A stretch of DNA of 46,948 nucleotides from IMG/VR virus record IMGVR_UViG_3300044574_000078, positions 1 to 46,948 of that record. One strand, given 5' to 3'. Source of the stretch: a virus. The position numbers and the translations under genes were made by a program. The notes under the pieces are model-generated. The model made no database searches. It saw only the letters and a program-made list of their open reading frames with translations, and was not told the DNA's origin. Below, piece after piece: positions 14,091-22,174 of this stretch (position 1 is the stretch's first letter; every line of letters starts with the position of its first letter).

Positions 14091-14341
14091 CCCTATCCGA
14101 TGAACTCGAACGGCTGGTAAAGGATGCAACGCCGGGACCGTGGTGTGCAAGGCACAACAAAAGCAAAACGGCAGTTTTGTTGCTACACCCTGGGCATGGA
14201 CATATCGGAGAACTGGACTCCTACCAAGGGGGCGAGTGGGGACCGTCAAAGGAGCATCGGGATGCTAACGGCGCTCTGATCGTCAAACTTCAGAACAACC
14301 TCGCCACCATCATCGCAGCACTACGGGAGTCCGGTAAATGA
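14087..14341 (+). CDS. Ead/Ea22-like hypothetical protein (84 aa)
   Basis: The pattern ATPGPW near the start and DANGALIVKLQNNLATIIAA near the end is typical of the Ead/Ea22-like accessory proteins of lambdoid and many other phages. No biochemical function is known. ATGA overlaps on both sides. Confidence 0.6.
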   Translation: MTLSDELERLVKDATPGPWCARHNKSKTAVLLLHPGHGHIGELDSYQGGEWGPSKEHRDANGALIVKLQNNLATIIAALRESGK

Positions 14342-14670
14342 CGGAAGAACTTAAGCCCGGTCCAGCCTATCGCGAATGGCTGGTCAAGCAGCTTGAAGCA
14401 TGGACCGAGTTGGATGCGCCGGGAAAAACGGCCAACACCATATTTCTGATCGGGGCGGCTGCGAAAGCACTACGCCAGCCCGTTGCCGATGAGGCGATGG
14501 TTGAGCGGGTGGCTTCGTCTGGACAATTTCTCTTGGACCGCCTTGATGAGCTGGATTGGTCGCAGTCGTTTGATGATTTTTCACGAGACTACAGCGGCCA
14601 CGTTGACCCTGCAATTTCACATTTCCGCGCCGCAATCAACGCCATCAAGGGGACCGACAATGGACGTTAA
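14338..14670 (+). CDS. Hypothetical phage protein (110 aa)
   Basis: ATG overlaps the previous stop. Helical throughout; no motif recognised. It belongs to the same string of overlapping accessory genes and ends inside the next gene. Confidence 0.6.
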   Translation: MTEELKPGPAYREWLVKQLEAWTELDAPGKTANTIFLIGAAAKALRQPVADEAMVERVASSGQFLLDRLDELDWSQSFDDFSRDYSGHVDPAISHFRAAINAIKGTDNGR

Positions 14671-15166
14671 GCTGCTAGACGAACCGCGCACGATCTATAT
14701 TCAATGGTCCGGCGATGAGCAATTTATACGCAAGTGGTCGTTTAAGCCATTTCATTTAAGCAAACCGTTTAATGCAGAAAGCGTGTCTGTTTCTGACATA
14801 AGCCAGCCGGACGCGGAGACGGGTGATCTGGTGGAGCGGAAAGCCCGAAGCATCGCCGCCAGCCTTGAAGAACTAACGGCAAACGAACTTGATTACATTC
14901 GCCTGTTGCCAGAAGCCGAGACTCTCTGCGCGCTGCTCGAACCTTCCACCGGGTTTCAGTCCCTCACCGCCGAACGCGATGCAGCCCTTGCGCGCGTGGC
15001 GGAGTTGGAGGCTGGGCTTCAAGCCTGCATGGCCTCGCTTGGCGTGATATACATGGATTGGGATGGCGAGCCGCAAGACATGATCCACGTGCAGGATGCT
15101 TTCAAAGCAGCCCGCGCCCTGCTCGAAAGGACCAAGCCATGCTCGCGCAATACCTGGAGGATATGA
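14660..15166 (+). CDS. Hypothetical phage protein with coiled coil (168 aa)
   Basis: ATG 14660 follows AAGGGGACCGACA and replaces an in-frame extension back to 14483. An N-terminal beta-rich part is followed by a heptad helix (LTAERDAALARVAELEAGLQ), a pattern common in phage accessory proteins of the Ea22 kind. Function unknown. It is the last gene of the accessory block. Confidence 0.65.
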   Translation: MDVKLLDEPRTIYIQWSGDEQFIRKWSFKPFHLSKPFNAESVSVSDISQPDAETGDLVERKARSIAASLEELTANELDYIRLLPEAETLCALLEPSTGFQSLTAERDAALARVAELEAGLQACMASLGVIYMDWDGEPQDMIHVQDAFKAARALLERTKPCSRNTWRI

Positions 15167-15169
15167 TTA

Positions 15170-15745
15170 ATGCTTGACATAATGATAGATCTAGAGACCA
15201 GGGGCAACAAGCCTGGTTGTGCAATCCTCTCCATCGGTGCTGTGGCCTTCGATCCGGTCGAGCAGACCATCGATGAGGACGGCTTCTATCGGGTCGTCAG
15301 CCGCGCGTCGTGCAAGAAGGCCAAGCTCCACGAAGACCCGGAGACGATGGCGTGGTGGGGCAAGCAAAGCGACGCCGCCCAGATCGTGCTGGTAGAGTCG
15401 GAGGCCAAGGCGGCGTTGACCCTCAAGGACGCGCTGCTCGACCTCAATCTCTACCTGACGTCGTTCGGTCCAGCTAAGAAGATCCGCATCTGGGGCAACG
15501 GGGCAGACTTCGACAACGCCATCCTCTGCCTGTGCTACCAGGCGGCCGGCGTGCAGATGCCGTGGGACTTCTGGAACAATCGTTGTTTCCGAACGCTCAA
15601 AAACCTTGCTCCGCACATCAAGGTCGGACGCAGTGGCACATACCACAACGCGCTTGATGACGCTCGCACACAGGCAGACCACGCCATCAAGATCTTTGAG
15701 CTAATGGGCAACCGCACGAACTTGGTAGATGGCGCGTCGGCTTGA
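15170..15745 (+). CDS. 3'-5' exonuclease, Rv2179c-like DEDD family (191 aa)
   Basis: ATG 15170 has GGAGGATATGATTA upstream. Motif I IMIDLETRG (D7, E9), motif II GNGADFDNAIL and motif III YHNALDDARTQADH are the DEDDh exonuclease set; the arrangement with TMAWWGKQSD is typical of the Rv2179c-like (DUF5051) family. Members degrade single-stranded RNA or DNA ends. Co-transcribed with VRR-NUC and helicase genes, suggesting recombination or nucleic-acid salvage. Confidence 0.85.
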   Translation: MLDIMIDLETRGNKPGCAILSIGAVAFDPVEQTIDEDGFYRVVSRASCKKAKLHEDPETMAWWGKQSDAAQIVLVESEAKAALTLKDALLDLNLYLTSFGPAKKIRIWGNGADFDNAILCLCYQAAGVQMPWDFWNNRCFRTLKNLAPHIKVGRSGTYHNALDDARTQADHAIKIFELMGNRTNLVDGASA

Positions 15746-16085
15746 AAGCAGCATTGAAGCTGCCGCCTGTAGGAAGATCAAGGCTGAGCTTGGGGTTGAC
15801 AGCCTCAAGCTCAACTTGCGTGGGAACCGCGGTTGGCCTGACCGCTTGTTCTTCATTCCTGGAGGCAAACCGTTGTTTATAGAATTCAAACGCCCAGGCA
15901 CTGAGTCTGAGCCTCTCCAAGCGTACAGACACAACAAATTGAAGGAATGGGGCTATGACATTGAGGTCCATGACACGACAGAGGGAGCTTTTCGCGCGGT
16001 TGCCCGAGCAGTGGAAGCCGCACAAGTTTCAAAAGGCAGGGGTCAAATGGCTGCTGGAGCACGCGTGCGCCGCACTGTTCGCTGA
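15729..16085 (+). CDS. VRR-NUC domain endonuclease (118 aa)
   Basis: The segment RGNRGWPDRLFFIPGGKPLF followed by IEFKRPG gives the VRR-NUC catalytic set (G-x-PD...E-x-K). These stand-alone phage nucleases are Holliday-junction-resolvase-like and usually sit beside an SNF2-type helicase, as here. It overlaps the exonuclease by 17 bases and the helicase by 131 bases. Confidence 0.88.
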   Translation: MARRLESSIEAAACRKIKAELGVDSLKLNLRGNRGWPDRLFFIPGGKPLFIEFKRPGTESEPLQAYRHNKLKEWGYDIEVHDTTEGAFRAVARAVEAAQVSKGRGQMAAGARVRRTVR

Positions 16086-17463
16086 CCCAGGCGTCGGCAA
16101 GACCAGCATGACTCTTGGCGCAATATCGATATTGCTGAAGGGAGGACACGCATCTAAGATCTTGATTGTGGCGCCACGCAGAGTCTGTTACGAGGTTTGG
16201 CCAAAGGAGATCCAGAAGTGGAAAGACTTTAACCACCTGACTATTGAGATCCTCCACGGACCTGGCAAAGACGCTGCTCTGGAACGCGAGGCCGACATCT
16301 ACGTCATCAACCCAGAGGGGCTTGATTGGTTGTTCGGGGTGACAAAGACAATGTCAGCTAGCGGTAAGAAGCAACCAATTGTCAACATGAAGAGGTTAAA
16401 GGCTTTGGGGTTCGACACCTTGGTTGTAGACGAGTTGTCGAAGTTCAAACACAGTCAGACGCAACGGTTCAAGACACTGAAGCAAGTCCTTAGTTCATTC
16501 CGCCGTCGGTGGGGCTTGACCGGTTCACCTGCTTCTAACGGACTGATGGATTTGTTTGGGCAAGCATACGTCCTTGACATGGGCAATGCTTTGGGCCCAT
16601 ACGTCACCCACTACAGATCCAAGTATTTCGTGCCTGGGTGGGACGGCTTCAGTTGGACCCCTAAGGAGGGCGCAGAGGAATTGATCTACAAAGCTATGGC
16701 TCCGCTTGTTATGCGCATCGGGTCTGAGCACCTTGACCTGCCGTTGTTGGTCGACCAGACAATTGATATTAGTCTCCCGCAGTCTGCGTATCGCATGTAC
16801 GATGAGTTGGAAGCCCACCTCATTACCAAGATGGACGACGGGTTCATTACAGCGGCCAACGCGGCTGTGGCGTCATCAAAGTGCCGTCAGGTAGTCAACG
16901 GAGGTGTTTATCTTGACGAGGGTGTTGATGTCGGAAAGAACAAAAAGATACACAGGATAGGCAAACGCACTTGGGCAGAGACCCACGACGCCAAGCTCGA
17001 TGCTTTGGAAGAGTTGGTTGACGGACTGCAAGGAAAACCTCTGCTTGTTGGCTACGACTTCCAACACGACCTCGCCCATATTCAACAAAGGTTCGGCGAT
17101 GTGCCATACATCGGCGGCGGCGTGACTGACAAACGCGCTAACGAGATTGTTGACCAGTGGAACCAAAGCAAGCTGCCAATGTTACTTGGCCATCCTGCAT
17201 CTATGGGACACGGTCTCAACCTTCAATCAGGCATGTGCAGCCACGTGGTCTGGTTCAGCTTGACGTGGGACTTTGAACTATACGACCAGTTCATCAAGCG
17301 CGTCCACCGTCAAGGCAATACTGCTGACAGAGTATTCGTTTACCACCTGGTTGTAGCTGGCACAATTGATGAGGCAGTATATTGGGCGTTGAAGTCCAAG
17401 AAGAAGGGCCAGAACGCATTGTTTGAGGGATTGAAACTCGTTAAAAAGATGCGACGTGCCTAA
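15955..17463 (+). CDS. SNF2-family DEAD-like helicase (502 aa)
   Basis: ATG 15955 has GAAGGAATGGGGCT upstream, giving a 131-base overlap with VRR-NUC; ATG 15970 is a weaker alternative. Motif I FADPGVGKTS (about residues 42-51), motif Ia ILIVAPRRVC, motif II VVDELSKFK (near 158), motif III GLTGSPASNG, and motif VI KRVHRQG show a superfamily 2 SNF2-like translocase. DELS replaces DEAH, as is usual in phage members. With VRR-NUC it probably processes replication or recombination intermediates. Confidence 0.9.
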   Translation: MTLRSMTRQRELFARLPEQWKPHKFQKAGVKWLLEHACAALFADPGVGKTSMTLGAISILLKGGHASKILIVAPRRVCYEVWPKEIQKWKDFNHLTIEILHGPGKDAALEREADIYVINPEGLDWLFGVTKTMSASGKKQPIVNMKRLKALGFDTLVVDELSKFKHSQTQRFKTLKQVLSSFRRRWGLTGSPASNGLMDLFGQAYVLDMGNALGPYVTHYRSKYFVPGWDGFSWTPKEGAEELIYKAMAPLVMRIGSEHLDLPLLVDQTIDISLPQSAYRMYDELEAHLITKMDDGFITAANAAVASSKCRQVVNGGVYLDEGVDVGKNKKIHRIGKRTWAETHDAKLDALEELVDGLQGKPLLVGYDFQHDLAHIQQRFGDVPYIGGGVTDKRANEIVDQWNQSKLPMLLGHPASMGHGLNLQSGMCSHVVWFSLTWDFELYDQFIKRVHRQGNTADRVFVYHLVVAGTIDEAVYWALKSKKKGQNALFEGLKLVKKMRRA

Positions 17464-17471
17464 TTTAATTG

Positions 17472-17500
17472 TTTACAACGGCCGATGATAGTGATAGTAT
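17472..17500 (+). promoter_or_regulatory. Promoter P8, plus strand
   Basis: TTTACA (17472-17477), 17-bp spacer, TAGTAT (17495-17500). The short leader contains GCTGAGGGTT (17515-17524), which is the ribosome site of the ATG at 17527 and the exact complement of the loop of the RNA at 4530-4640. Confidence 0.8.
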
Positions 17501-17526
17501 AATCTATTATCCGCGCTGAGGGTTGT

Positions 17527-18231
17527 ATGAAGAAAATTTCTGTTCCAGTTGTTTGCCGTGAGGTTCTCACGGACCACCTTATCTTAGTGGTATCACACTC
17601 AGATGGTGATTTAGGCGTTCTTTACAGAGAAGACGACAGACGACTTGGCCTCTCTGTTATGGCCGAGACGTGGTGGGACGTTCATGTATTCCCCACCAAA
17701 GAGGATCCAAAGGCTTACGCCGAGATCCTCAAAGCCTATTCGCTCCACTGTGGAGCTGATCCCGATGCGGCCCGGGTACTGCGCCGATTTACCAGTATTA
17801 CCGAAGAGGAGTTTTATCGAATGACACAGGTTGCAAAACCGGCTGCCAAAGCAATGGCAGACAGAAAGAAGGCTGTTGAAGACAACGCCGGCAAGAAGGG
17901 CGCTGATGCTGCGAAGGCTGCTGCACCAACCAAGCGCGTGACGCAGACTGCCGAGGAAAAAGAGGCAAAGAAGGTTGCCAACCTCGCAAAGCTGAAGGCG
18001 TTGAATGAAGAAAAGAAGGCGAAGCGCGCGGCCGAAGGTCCCAAGGAGCGCAGGCCGTCGGCCGCAAGTCGGTTCAAGGAACTGATCATGGCCGGCAAGT
18101 CCACTGACGACAAGATCTTCGAGGCTGTCCAGAAGGAATTCGGACTCGATGACTCGAAGCGCAGCTACGTCGGTTGGTACCGCAACCAGCTCCGCAAGGA
18201 CGGCAGCAACCCGCCTGAAGCCAAGAAGTGA
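17527..18231 (+). CDS. Hypothetical phage protein with basic coiled coil (234 aa)
   Basis: ATG directly after GCTGAGGGTTGT. Residues 1-95 are a globular domain of unknown type; residues 100-175 are Lys/Ala/Glu-rich coiled coil; the last 50 residues (RFKELIMAGKSTDDKIFEAV, then SYVGWYRNQL) look like a helix-turn-helix module found in several phage proteins. DNA binding is inferred. It opens the nucleotide-metabolism unit, so it may be regulatory or architectural. Confidence 0.7.
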   Translation: MKKISVPVVCREVLTDHLILVVSHSDGDLGVLYREDDRRLGLSVMAETWWDVHVFPTKEDPKAYAEILKAYSLHCGADPDAARVLRRFTSITEEEFYRMTQVAKPAAKAMADRKKAVEDNAGKKGADAAKAAAPTKRVTQTAEEKEAKKVANLAKLKALNEEKKAKRAAEGPKERRPSAASRFKELIMAGKSTDDKIFEAVQKEFGLDDSKRSYVGWYRNQLRKDGSNPPEAKK

Positions 18232-18252
18232 GCTGAGGGTGACGGGGAACAA

Positions 18253-18281
18253 GGGAGCGGAGTAGATCGTACTCCGCTCCC
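18253..18281 (+). promoter_or_regulatory. Perfect 12-bp hairpin without T-tract
   Basis: GGGAGCGGAGTA (18253-18264) and TACTCCGCTCCC (18270-18281) pair perfectly around a GATCG loop, followed by AATTATC rather than a T run. It lies between two genes of one unit and could be an mRNA processing or stability element, or a weak terminator. Confidence 0.6.
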
Positions 18282-18310
18282 AATTATCATGGAAGGAAGG
18301 AAGGAAGACA

Positions 18311-19066
18311 ATGGAACGTAGAGAAAAGACCCGCGACGACCGTGAGTATGACACAACTCAGCTTCATGCTACGCAACATGGCAAGTCACTCCACCGCGAC
18401 TACTCGGCGCACTTCTGGCGTTGGTCGTTTGCACGACGGTTCATCACACCGAAGGACCATGTCCTCGAGGTTGGGTGCGGCGAAGACAAGCCTCTCAGCA
18501 AGATCTTGACGGGCGGAGCCTCGGCACGTGTTGATACCTACGTTGGTGTTGACCTTAACAAGCTCAAGGAGTCTGGGAGTCAACGCCTGACATTCCTCGG
18601 CGAGTTCAATTTCGTTGAACGCCAGAAGGAGTTGATGAAGCTGCGTCCAGGTGGGTTCGACGTCGTTGTCCATCTTGAAGTCATCGAGCACATGCGCGTC
18701 GATCTTGGCGCCAAGATGCTCAAGGCATGCTTCGCATCGTTGCGTCCTGGTGGCGTGATGCTTATGTCCACCCCCGTCTACGACGGCGTGCGTCATGCAG
18801 CCAACCACATCCATGAATACACCGTGCCTGAGCTTGAGAAGGCTGTCATCAAGGCTGGGTTCAGCGTCGACCGCAGGTTCGGCACGTTCATGGACATCAA
18901 GCACATCGGCAAGGTCGAGACTGACCGCGTTGATCCAAAGGCCGTGAAGCAGGTAGCTAAGGCGTTGGCTGAATACTTTGACAACGACGCCATCAGCAAT
19001 ATCTTTGGTCCACTCTACCCGGACAATGCTCGCAACAACCTGTGGGTTTGCAGGAGGCCAGCATGA
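18311..19066 (+). CDS. Class I SAM-dependent methyltransferase (251 aa)
   Basis: The ATG follows four GGAA repeats ending in AGACA. Motif I VLEVGCGED (near residue 51), the acidic YVGVDLN and the post-motif FDVVVHLEVIEHM are class I Rossmann methyltransferase hallmarks (Methyltransf_11/23 type). No DNA-methyltransferase catalytic motif (PCQ, DPPY) is present, so the substrate is not obviously DNA; it could act on a small molecule, tRNA or a modified base. It sits directly upstream of the nucleotide genes. Confidence 0.82.
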   Translation: MERREKTRDDREYDTTQLHATQHGKSLHRDYSAHFWRWSFARRFITPKDHVLEVGCGEDKPLSKILTGGASARVDTYVGVDLNKLKESGSQRLTFLGEFNFVERQKELMKLRPGGFDVVVHLEVIEHMRVDLGAKMLKACFASLRPGGVMLMSTPVYDGVRHAANHIHEYTVPELEKAVIKAGFSVDRRFGTFMDIKHIGKVETDRVDPKAVKQVAKALAEYFDNDAISNIFGPLYPDNARNNLWVCRRPA

Positions 19067-19485
19067 GCATGTTCAACGATGTCAGAGAGTTTCACCAAAA
19101 GTTCGGACTCATTGTTTTAGATATTCCATCGCACTTGACAAAGCGTAAGCTAACCGAGCGCATTGAATGCATGCAAGAAGAACTTGATGAGTTTGACGCT
19201 GCATGCGCCGGCCAAGACCTTGAGCAACAGGCTGATGCACTGGTTGACCTTGTATACTTCGCTCTTGGTACGGCCGTCATGATGGGCCTGCCGTGGAAGA
19301 AGTTGTGGAAGGATGTGCACCGCGCCAACATGGACAAGGTTCGAGGTGAGACACACAGGGGCCATAAAGTCGACGTGTGCAAGCCAGACGGTTGGATACC
19401 GCCGCAGGGTTTAATGTTCCTCAACGATGCAGGTTACTGTGGGTATCCCGGCGAAGAAAGAGCAGTCGATGACAATCAGTTGTGA
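19063..19485 (+). CDS. MazG-like nucleotide pyrophosphohydrolase (140 aa)
   Basis: ATG 19063 follows GCAGGAGGCCAGC and overlaps the previous stop. Helix pattern MQEELDEFDAA ... ADALVDLVYFALGTAVMMGL is the EExxE/ExxD metal-binding motif of the MazG/all-alpha NTP pyrophosphatase family. These enzymes hydrolyse (d)NTPs, possibly to remove dCTP when modified cytosine is made, or lower ppGpp. That link is inference from the neighbouring genes. Confidence 0.8.
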   Translation: MSMFNDVREFHQKFGLIVLDIPSHLTKRKLTERIECMQEELDEFDAACAGQDLEQQADALVDLVYFALGTAVMMGLPWKKLWKDVHRANMDKVRGETHRGHKVDVCKPDGWIPPQGLMFLNDAGYCGYPGEERAVDDNQL

Positions 19486-20476
19486 ACTGACAATCTTCGA
19501 AGGTCCTGACGGTGGTGGCAAGTCCACCGCCGCCAAGGCTTACGCAGAAGCGACCAACGCTCGGTATGTCCACTTCCCGTCGCTGCCAAGGGTCACGTGG
19601 CGGGGGTTGCCGAGAATGTATCTTGAAGCCATGCTCCCTGCCCTTCACGGATACCATAATGTCGTCTTTGACCGCAGCTGGTTGTCTGAGCATCCGTATG
19701 GTTCTGTCTTCCGTCCCAATCAGACGCTGAGGGTAGACACAGCAGCACAGCGGATATTGGAGCGGGTTGTAATGAGATGCAAGGCTCGAGTGGTCTACTG
19801 TCTTCCAGGTCTTCACGCTTGCATGGAGACGTTTCGTTCTCGCAGGGGCGAAGAGATGCTGGAGCGAGAGGAACAACTCGAAGCAGTTTACAGGGCATAC
19901 GACGCTCAGGTAGACTATTCCCAGACACACCTTCCGTTTTGCGTGTTTGACAGAACAAAGCACAACTACGATCTGTACACGCCTTCTGAGTCTCATGAGA
20001 GTTGCAGGTTCAGCGATGGGCCATCAACAGCCGCCCATGATTTACGCATCCCCACTGTCGGCAACAGATTAGCCAAGGTGTGTCTGGTCGGAGAGAACTT
20101 CAGTGAACGCGGAGACCATGATCTTTGGCAACAGTATCCGTTCACCCCGTTGGCGGCTGGGAGTAGTCACTGGTTGTCATACTATCTGGAGGCGTCCAAG
20201 GTCAGAGAAAACGAGATCTGTTGGGCCAACGCCGACTTTGACCTTCAGCTTCTCGATGCTTCAATCTCTGCAAATCACTATATTGCTTTTGGAGCGGTAG
20301 CCGCTAAAGCTCTTGACAACGCATGTCTCAACTATTCAGTCGTTCGTGATCCGAAACAACAAATGAGGGAAAAAACCTATGACCAATACAACCTTGGCCG
20401 TCTCATCCGCTCTGTCATTGACGGAAGCATGGCAACGTCTTCTGAAGGATCTGATGTTCAACGGGCGTCAGGTTAG
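19469..20476 (+). CDS. dNMP (thymidylate-type) kinase fused to a UDG-fold-like domain (335 aa)
   Basis: ATG 19469 follows GAAGAAAGAGCAGTCG. Residues 1-170 are a P-loop deoxynucleoside monophosphate kinase: FEGPDGGGKST (residues 10-20), VVFDRSWLSEHPYG and VVYCLPG. Residues about 190-300 form a second domain with CLVGENFS, a PFTPLAAGSSHWLSYYL segment and ICWANADF, a layout like the uracil-DNA-glycosylase superfamily but without its catalytic water-activating motif. The kinase would phosphorylate dTMP or a modified dNMP. The 3' end overlaps the next gene by 98 bases. The second domain's role is unknown. Confidence 0.75.
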   Translation: MTISCELTIFEGPDGGGKSTAAKAYAEATNARYVHFPSLPRVTWRGLPRMYLEAMLPALHGYHNVVFDRSWLSEHPYGSVFRPNQTLRVDTAAQRILERVVMRCKARVVYCLPGLHACMETFRSRRGEEMLEREEQLEAVYRAYDAQVDYSQTHLPFCVFDRTKHNYDLYTPSESHESCRFSDGPSTAAHDLRIPTVGNRLAKVCLVGENFSERGDHDLWQQYPFTPLAAGSSHWLSYYLEASKVRENEICWANADFDLQLLDASISANHYIAFGAVAAKALDNACLNYSVVRDPKQQMREKTYDQYNLGRLIRSVIDGSMATSSEGSDVQRASG

Positions 20477-21239
20477 CCCGCGTGGGGTGAAAACATTAGA
20501 GCTGCCTCAGCATACAATATCGTTCGACATGCGTTGGCCAGTCATCACAGTCCCAGAGCGAAACCTTCATGTGCCGTTCCTCGGTGGTGAAGCCTATTGG
20601 ATCCTCAGTGGGGACGACACGGTTGAAGGCATCAAGGACTACAACCGCCACATCGGTCAATTCAGTGATGACGGGGAAACGTTCTTCGGTGCCTATGGTC
20701 CAAAGGTCTGTGGGCAGTTTCAGTACGTGGTCAGCAAGTTGATGGAAGACCCTCAGTCGCGTCAGGCGGGCATGACAATCTGGCGCGAGAGTCCACCGAA
20801 GACGAAGGACGTTCCGTGCACTATAGCACTGTTCTTCAACATTCGTGGCGGCAAGCTCCATGCTCACGTCTTCATGCGCTCATCTGACGCGTGGCTTGGT
20901 CTGCCGTACGATGCGTTTAACTTCACTATGATCGCTGCCGCAGTGGTCAAGGAGTTAAACCGCGGCCGGCTTCCAGGTGTCTACATAGAGCTTGGGACTC
21001 AGTACTTGACGATGGTCAGTAGCCACATATACGAACAGCACTGGCGCTTAGCTAACAAGTGTCTTATGCCAGTTGAGATGGGGTGGTCTCTGCCAACTCA
21101 GTTCATAGACCCGAACATCGAGATCCTCGAGATCCTCGACTTCCTAAGGAAGTCTAAGCGCGGAGATCCTGTTCGTTGGTTTGAGGACCATCAACCAAGT
21201 GACTTTATTTATGGAGACAACGATGTCGAGATTGACTAG
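20379..21239 (+). CDS. Thymidylate synthase homologue, probable dCMP hydroxymethylase (286 aa)
   Basis: ATG follows GAGGGAAAAAACCT. The fold is clearly thymidylate synthase: GGEAYWILSGD (Glu of the E58 type), the nucleophile motif DVPCT (C147) and RSSDAWLGLPYD. By eye, Asp178 takes the place of E. coli Asn177, which reads the dUMP ring; the same Asn-to-Asp change, 31 residues after the Cys, marks T4 dCMP hydroxymethylase (C148/D179). The Trp needed for hydride transfer (E. coli W80) aligns with His. Both point to hydroxymethylation of dCMP rather than dTMP synthesis. Neighbouring kinase and dCMP deaminase fit a modified-cytosine pathway. A plain or divergent TS is the alternative. Confidence 0.7.
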   Translation: MTNTTLAVSSALSLTEAWQRLLKDLMFNGRQVSPRGVKTLELPQHTISFDMRWPVITVPERNLHVPFLGGEAYWILSGDDTVEGIKDYNRHIGQFSDDGETFFGAYGPKVCGQFQYVVSKLMEDPQSRQAGMTIWRESPPKTKDVPCTIALFFNIRGGKLHAHVFMRSSDAWLGLPYDAFNFTMIAAAVVKELNRGRLPGVYIELGTQYLTMVSSHIYEQHWRLANKCLMPVEMGWSLPTQFIDPNIEILEILDFLRKSKRGDPVRWFEDHQPSDFIYGDNDVEID

Positions 21240-21720
21240 AGACGCGTGGGCCATGCAGATGGCTCAGCTCACGGCACAACGGGGGACATGTCTTCGCCGT
21301 CAGGTGGGCTGCGTCCTGTTGAACGGTCGTGGACACGTGTTATCCACTGGCTACAACGGGGTGGCGTCTGGTATGTCGCACTGCAATGAGGTTGGACGTG
21401 TCAGCCAAGCTGGGCCAGACCACGTTCCTTTTACGGACGACCCATTCGGCCACCCGCATGCTTGCCCAGGAGCTCATGCCGCCAGTGGAACAAACCTTGA
21501 CGGCTGCCATGCTCTGCATGCTGAACAGAACGCTCTGCTCCAGTGCAGAGACCCATGGTCTATCGATGTGGCTTACATCACAGCGTCTCCATGCATGACC
21601 TGCACCAAGTTGCTGCTCAACACTAGCTGCTATAAAATTGTGTTCCTCGAGCAGTACCCCCACCCCGAGGCTCAGGAGCTTTGGGAGTCAGCAAGACGCA
21701 CTTGGCATCAATTTACCTAG
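21223..21720 (+). CDS. dCMP deaminase (165 aa)
   Basis: ATG 21223 has GGAGACAACG upstream and overlaps the previous gene by 17 bases. HAEQNALL (H99, E101) and PCMTC (C124, C127) are the zinc and catalytic motifs of the cytidine/deoxycytidylate deaminase family. It converts dCMP to dUMP, feeding dTMP synthesis and drawing on the dCMP pool shared with the enzyme at 20379. Last gene of the rightward early region. Confidence 0.9.
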   Translation: MSRLTRDAWAMQMAQLTAQRGTCLRRQVGCVLLNGRGHVLSTGYNGVASGMSHCNEVGRVSQAGPDHVPFTDDPFGHPHACPGAHAASGTNLDGCHALHAEQNALLQCRDPWSIDVAYITASPCMTCTKLLLNTSCYKIVFLEQYPHPEAQELWESARRTWHQFT

Positions 21721-21834
21721 ACCCGTAGGGAGACGGGTTCCACGCGATCATCGTTAGGCTAAGGTAACCCACATAGAAACATTGATCGCATAGAACCGAT
21801 GACAGCAGACGAATAACCGAGTTCGATAATACAA

Positions 21835-21888
21835 GACCCTCGGCCAACTAGCGGGAGGAGTAACCGGCCGGCCGAGGGTCAGGTTTTT
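21835..21888 (+). terminator. Terminator of the early region
   Basis: GACCCTCGGCC (21835-21845) pairs perfectly with GGCCGAGGGTC (21870-21880) and is followed by AGGTTTTT. It lies between the convergent early and late units and should stop rightward transcription. Confidence 0.7.
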
Positions 21889-21899
21889 GCTGGTTATTC

Positions 21900-21927
21900 C
21901 AAGCGCTAGGGGGAAGGAAAGCGCTTG
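21900..21927 (-). terminator. Second hairpin, possible late-operon terminator
   Basis: CAAGCGCT (21900-21907) and AGCGCTTG (21920-21927) form a perfect 8-bp stem just beyond the stop of the last leftward gene. No strong T-run follows on the minus strand, so termination may need another factor. Confidence 0.4.
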
Positions 21928-21943
21928 CCGTGGGTTGTCCAGC

Positions 21944-22174
21944 TTAACCCGCAGGTGGTTTGGTGGGGCAGTCATTCTCGCAAACGCAGGCCCACTTAGA
22001 GTTATGTTCCTCAACAGCCTTCACTGTCTCAGGAGAGTCACCAACGCCGTCATACGAAATGGGTTTCGCAATGCGGCAGTAATCACTTACCGCGGCTACG
22101 GTCGAACCTGTTCCGCAGGCGCTCGTCACGGACAGGGTCAGGAGTAGCAACAGCAGCTTCTGCTTTTTCAACAC
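21944..22174 (-). CDS. Outer-membrane lipoprotein, probable o-spanin (76 aa)
   Basis: GTG start with AAAGGAGGTAGAAGCCC upstream. A Lys-rich N-terminus, Leu-rich hydrophobic stretch and lipobox (SVTSAC) give a lipoprotein signal with lipidated C20; the mature part holds three more Cys. It overlaps the preceding i-spanin candidate by 92 bases in another frame, the usual Rz/Rz1 arrangement. Together the pair would fuse inner and outer membranes at the end of lysis. Assignment rests on topology and position. Confidence 0.65.
   Translation of the reverse strand: MLKKQKLLLLLLTLSVTSACGTGSTVAAVSDYCRIAKPISYDGVGDSPETVKAVEEHNSKWACVCENDCPTKPPAG

Noticed and set aside
15137-15175. 12-codon frame MLAQYLEDMINA before the exonuclease gene
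   Set aside because: Too short to support, although it may couple translation.
21721-21834. Possible tRNA or structured RNA in the convergent gap
   Set aside because: Several short pairings (GCGATCA with TGATCGC) exist but no cloverleaf or T-loop consensus; only the terminator is kept.
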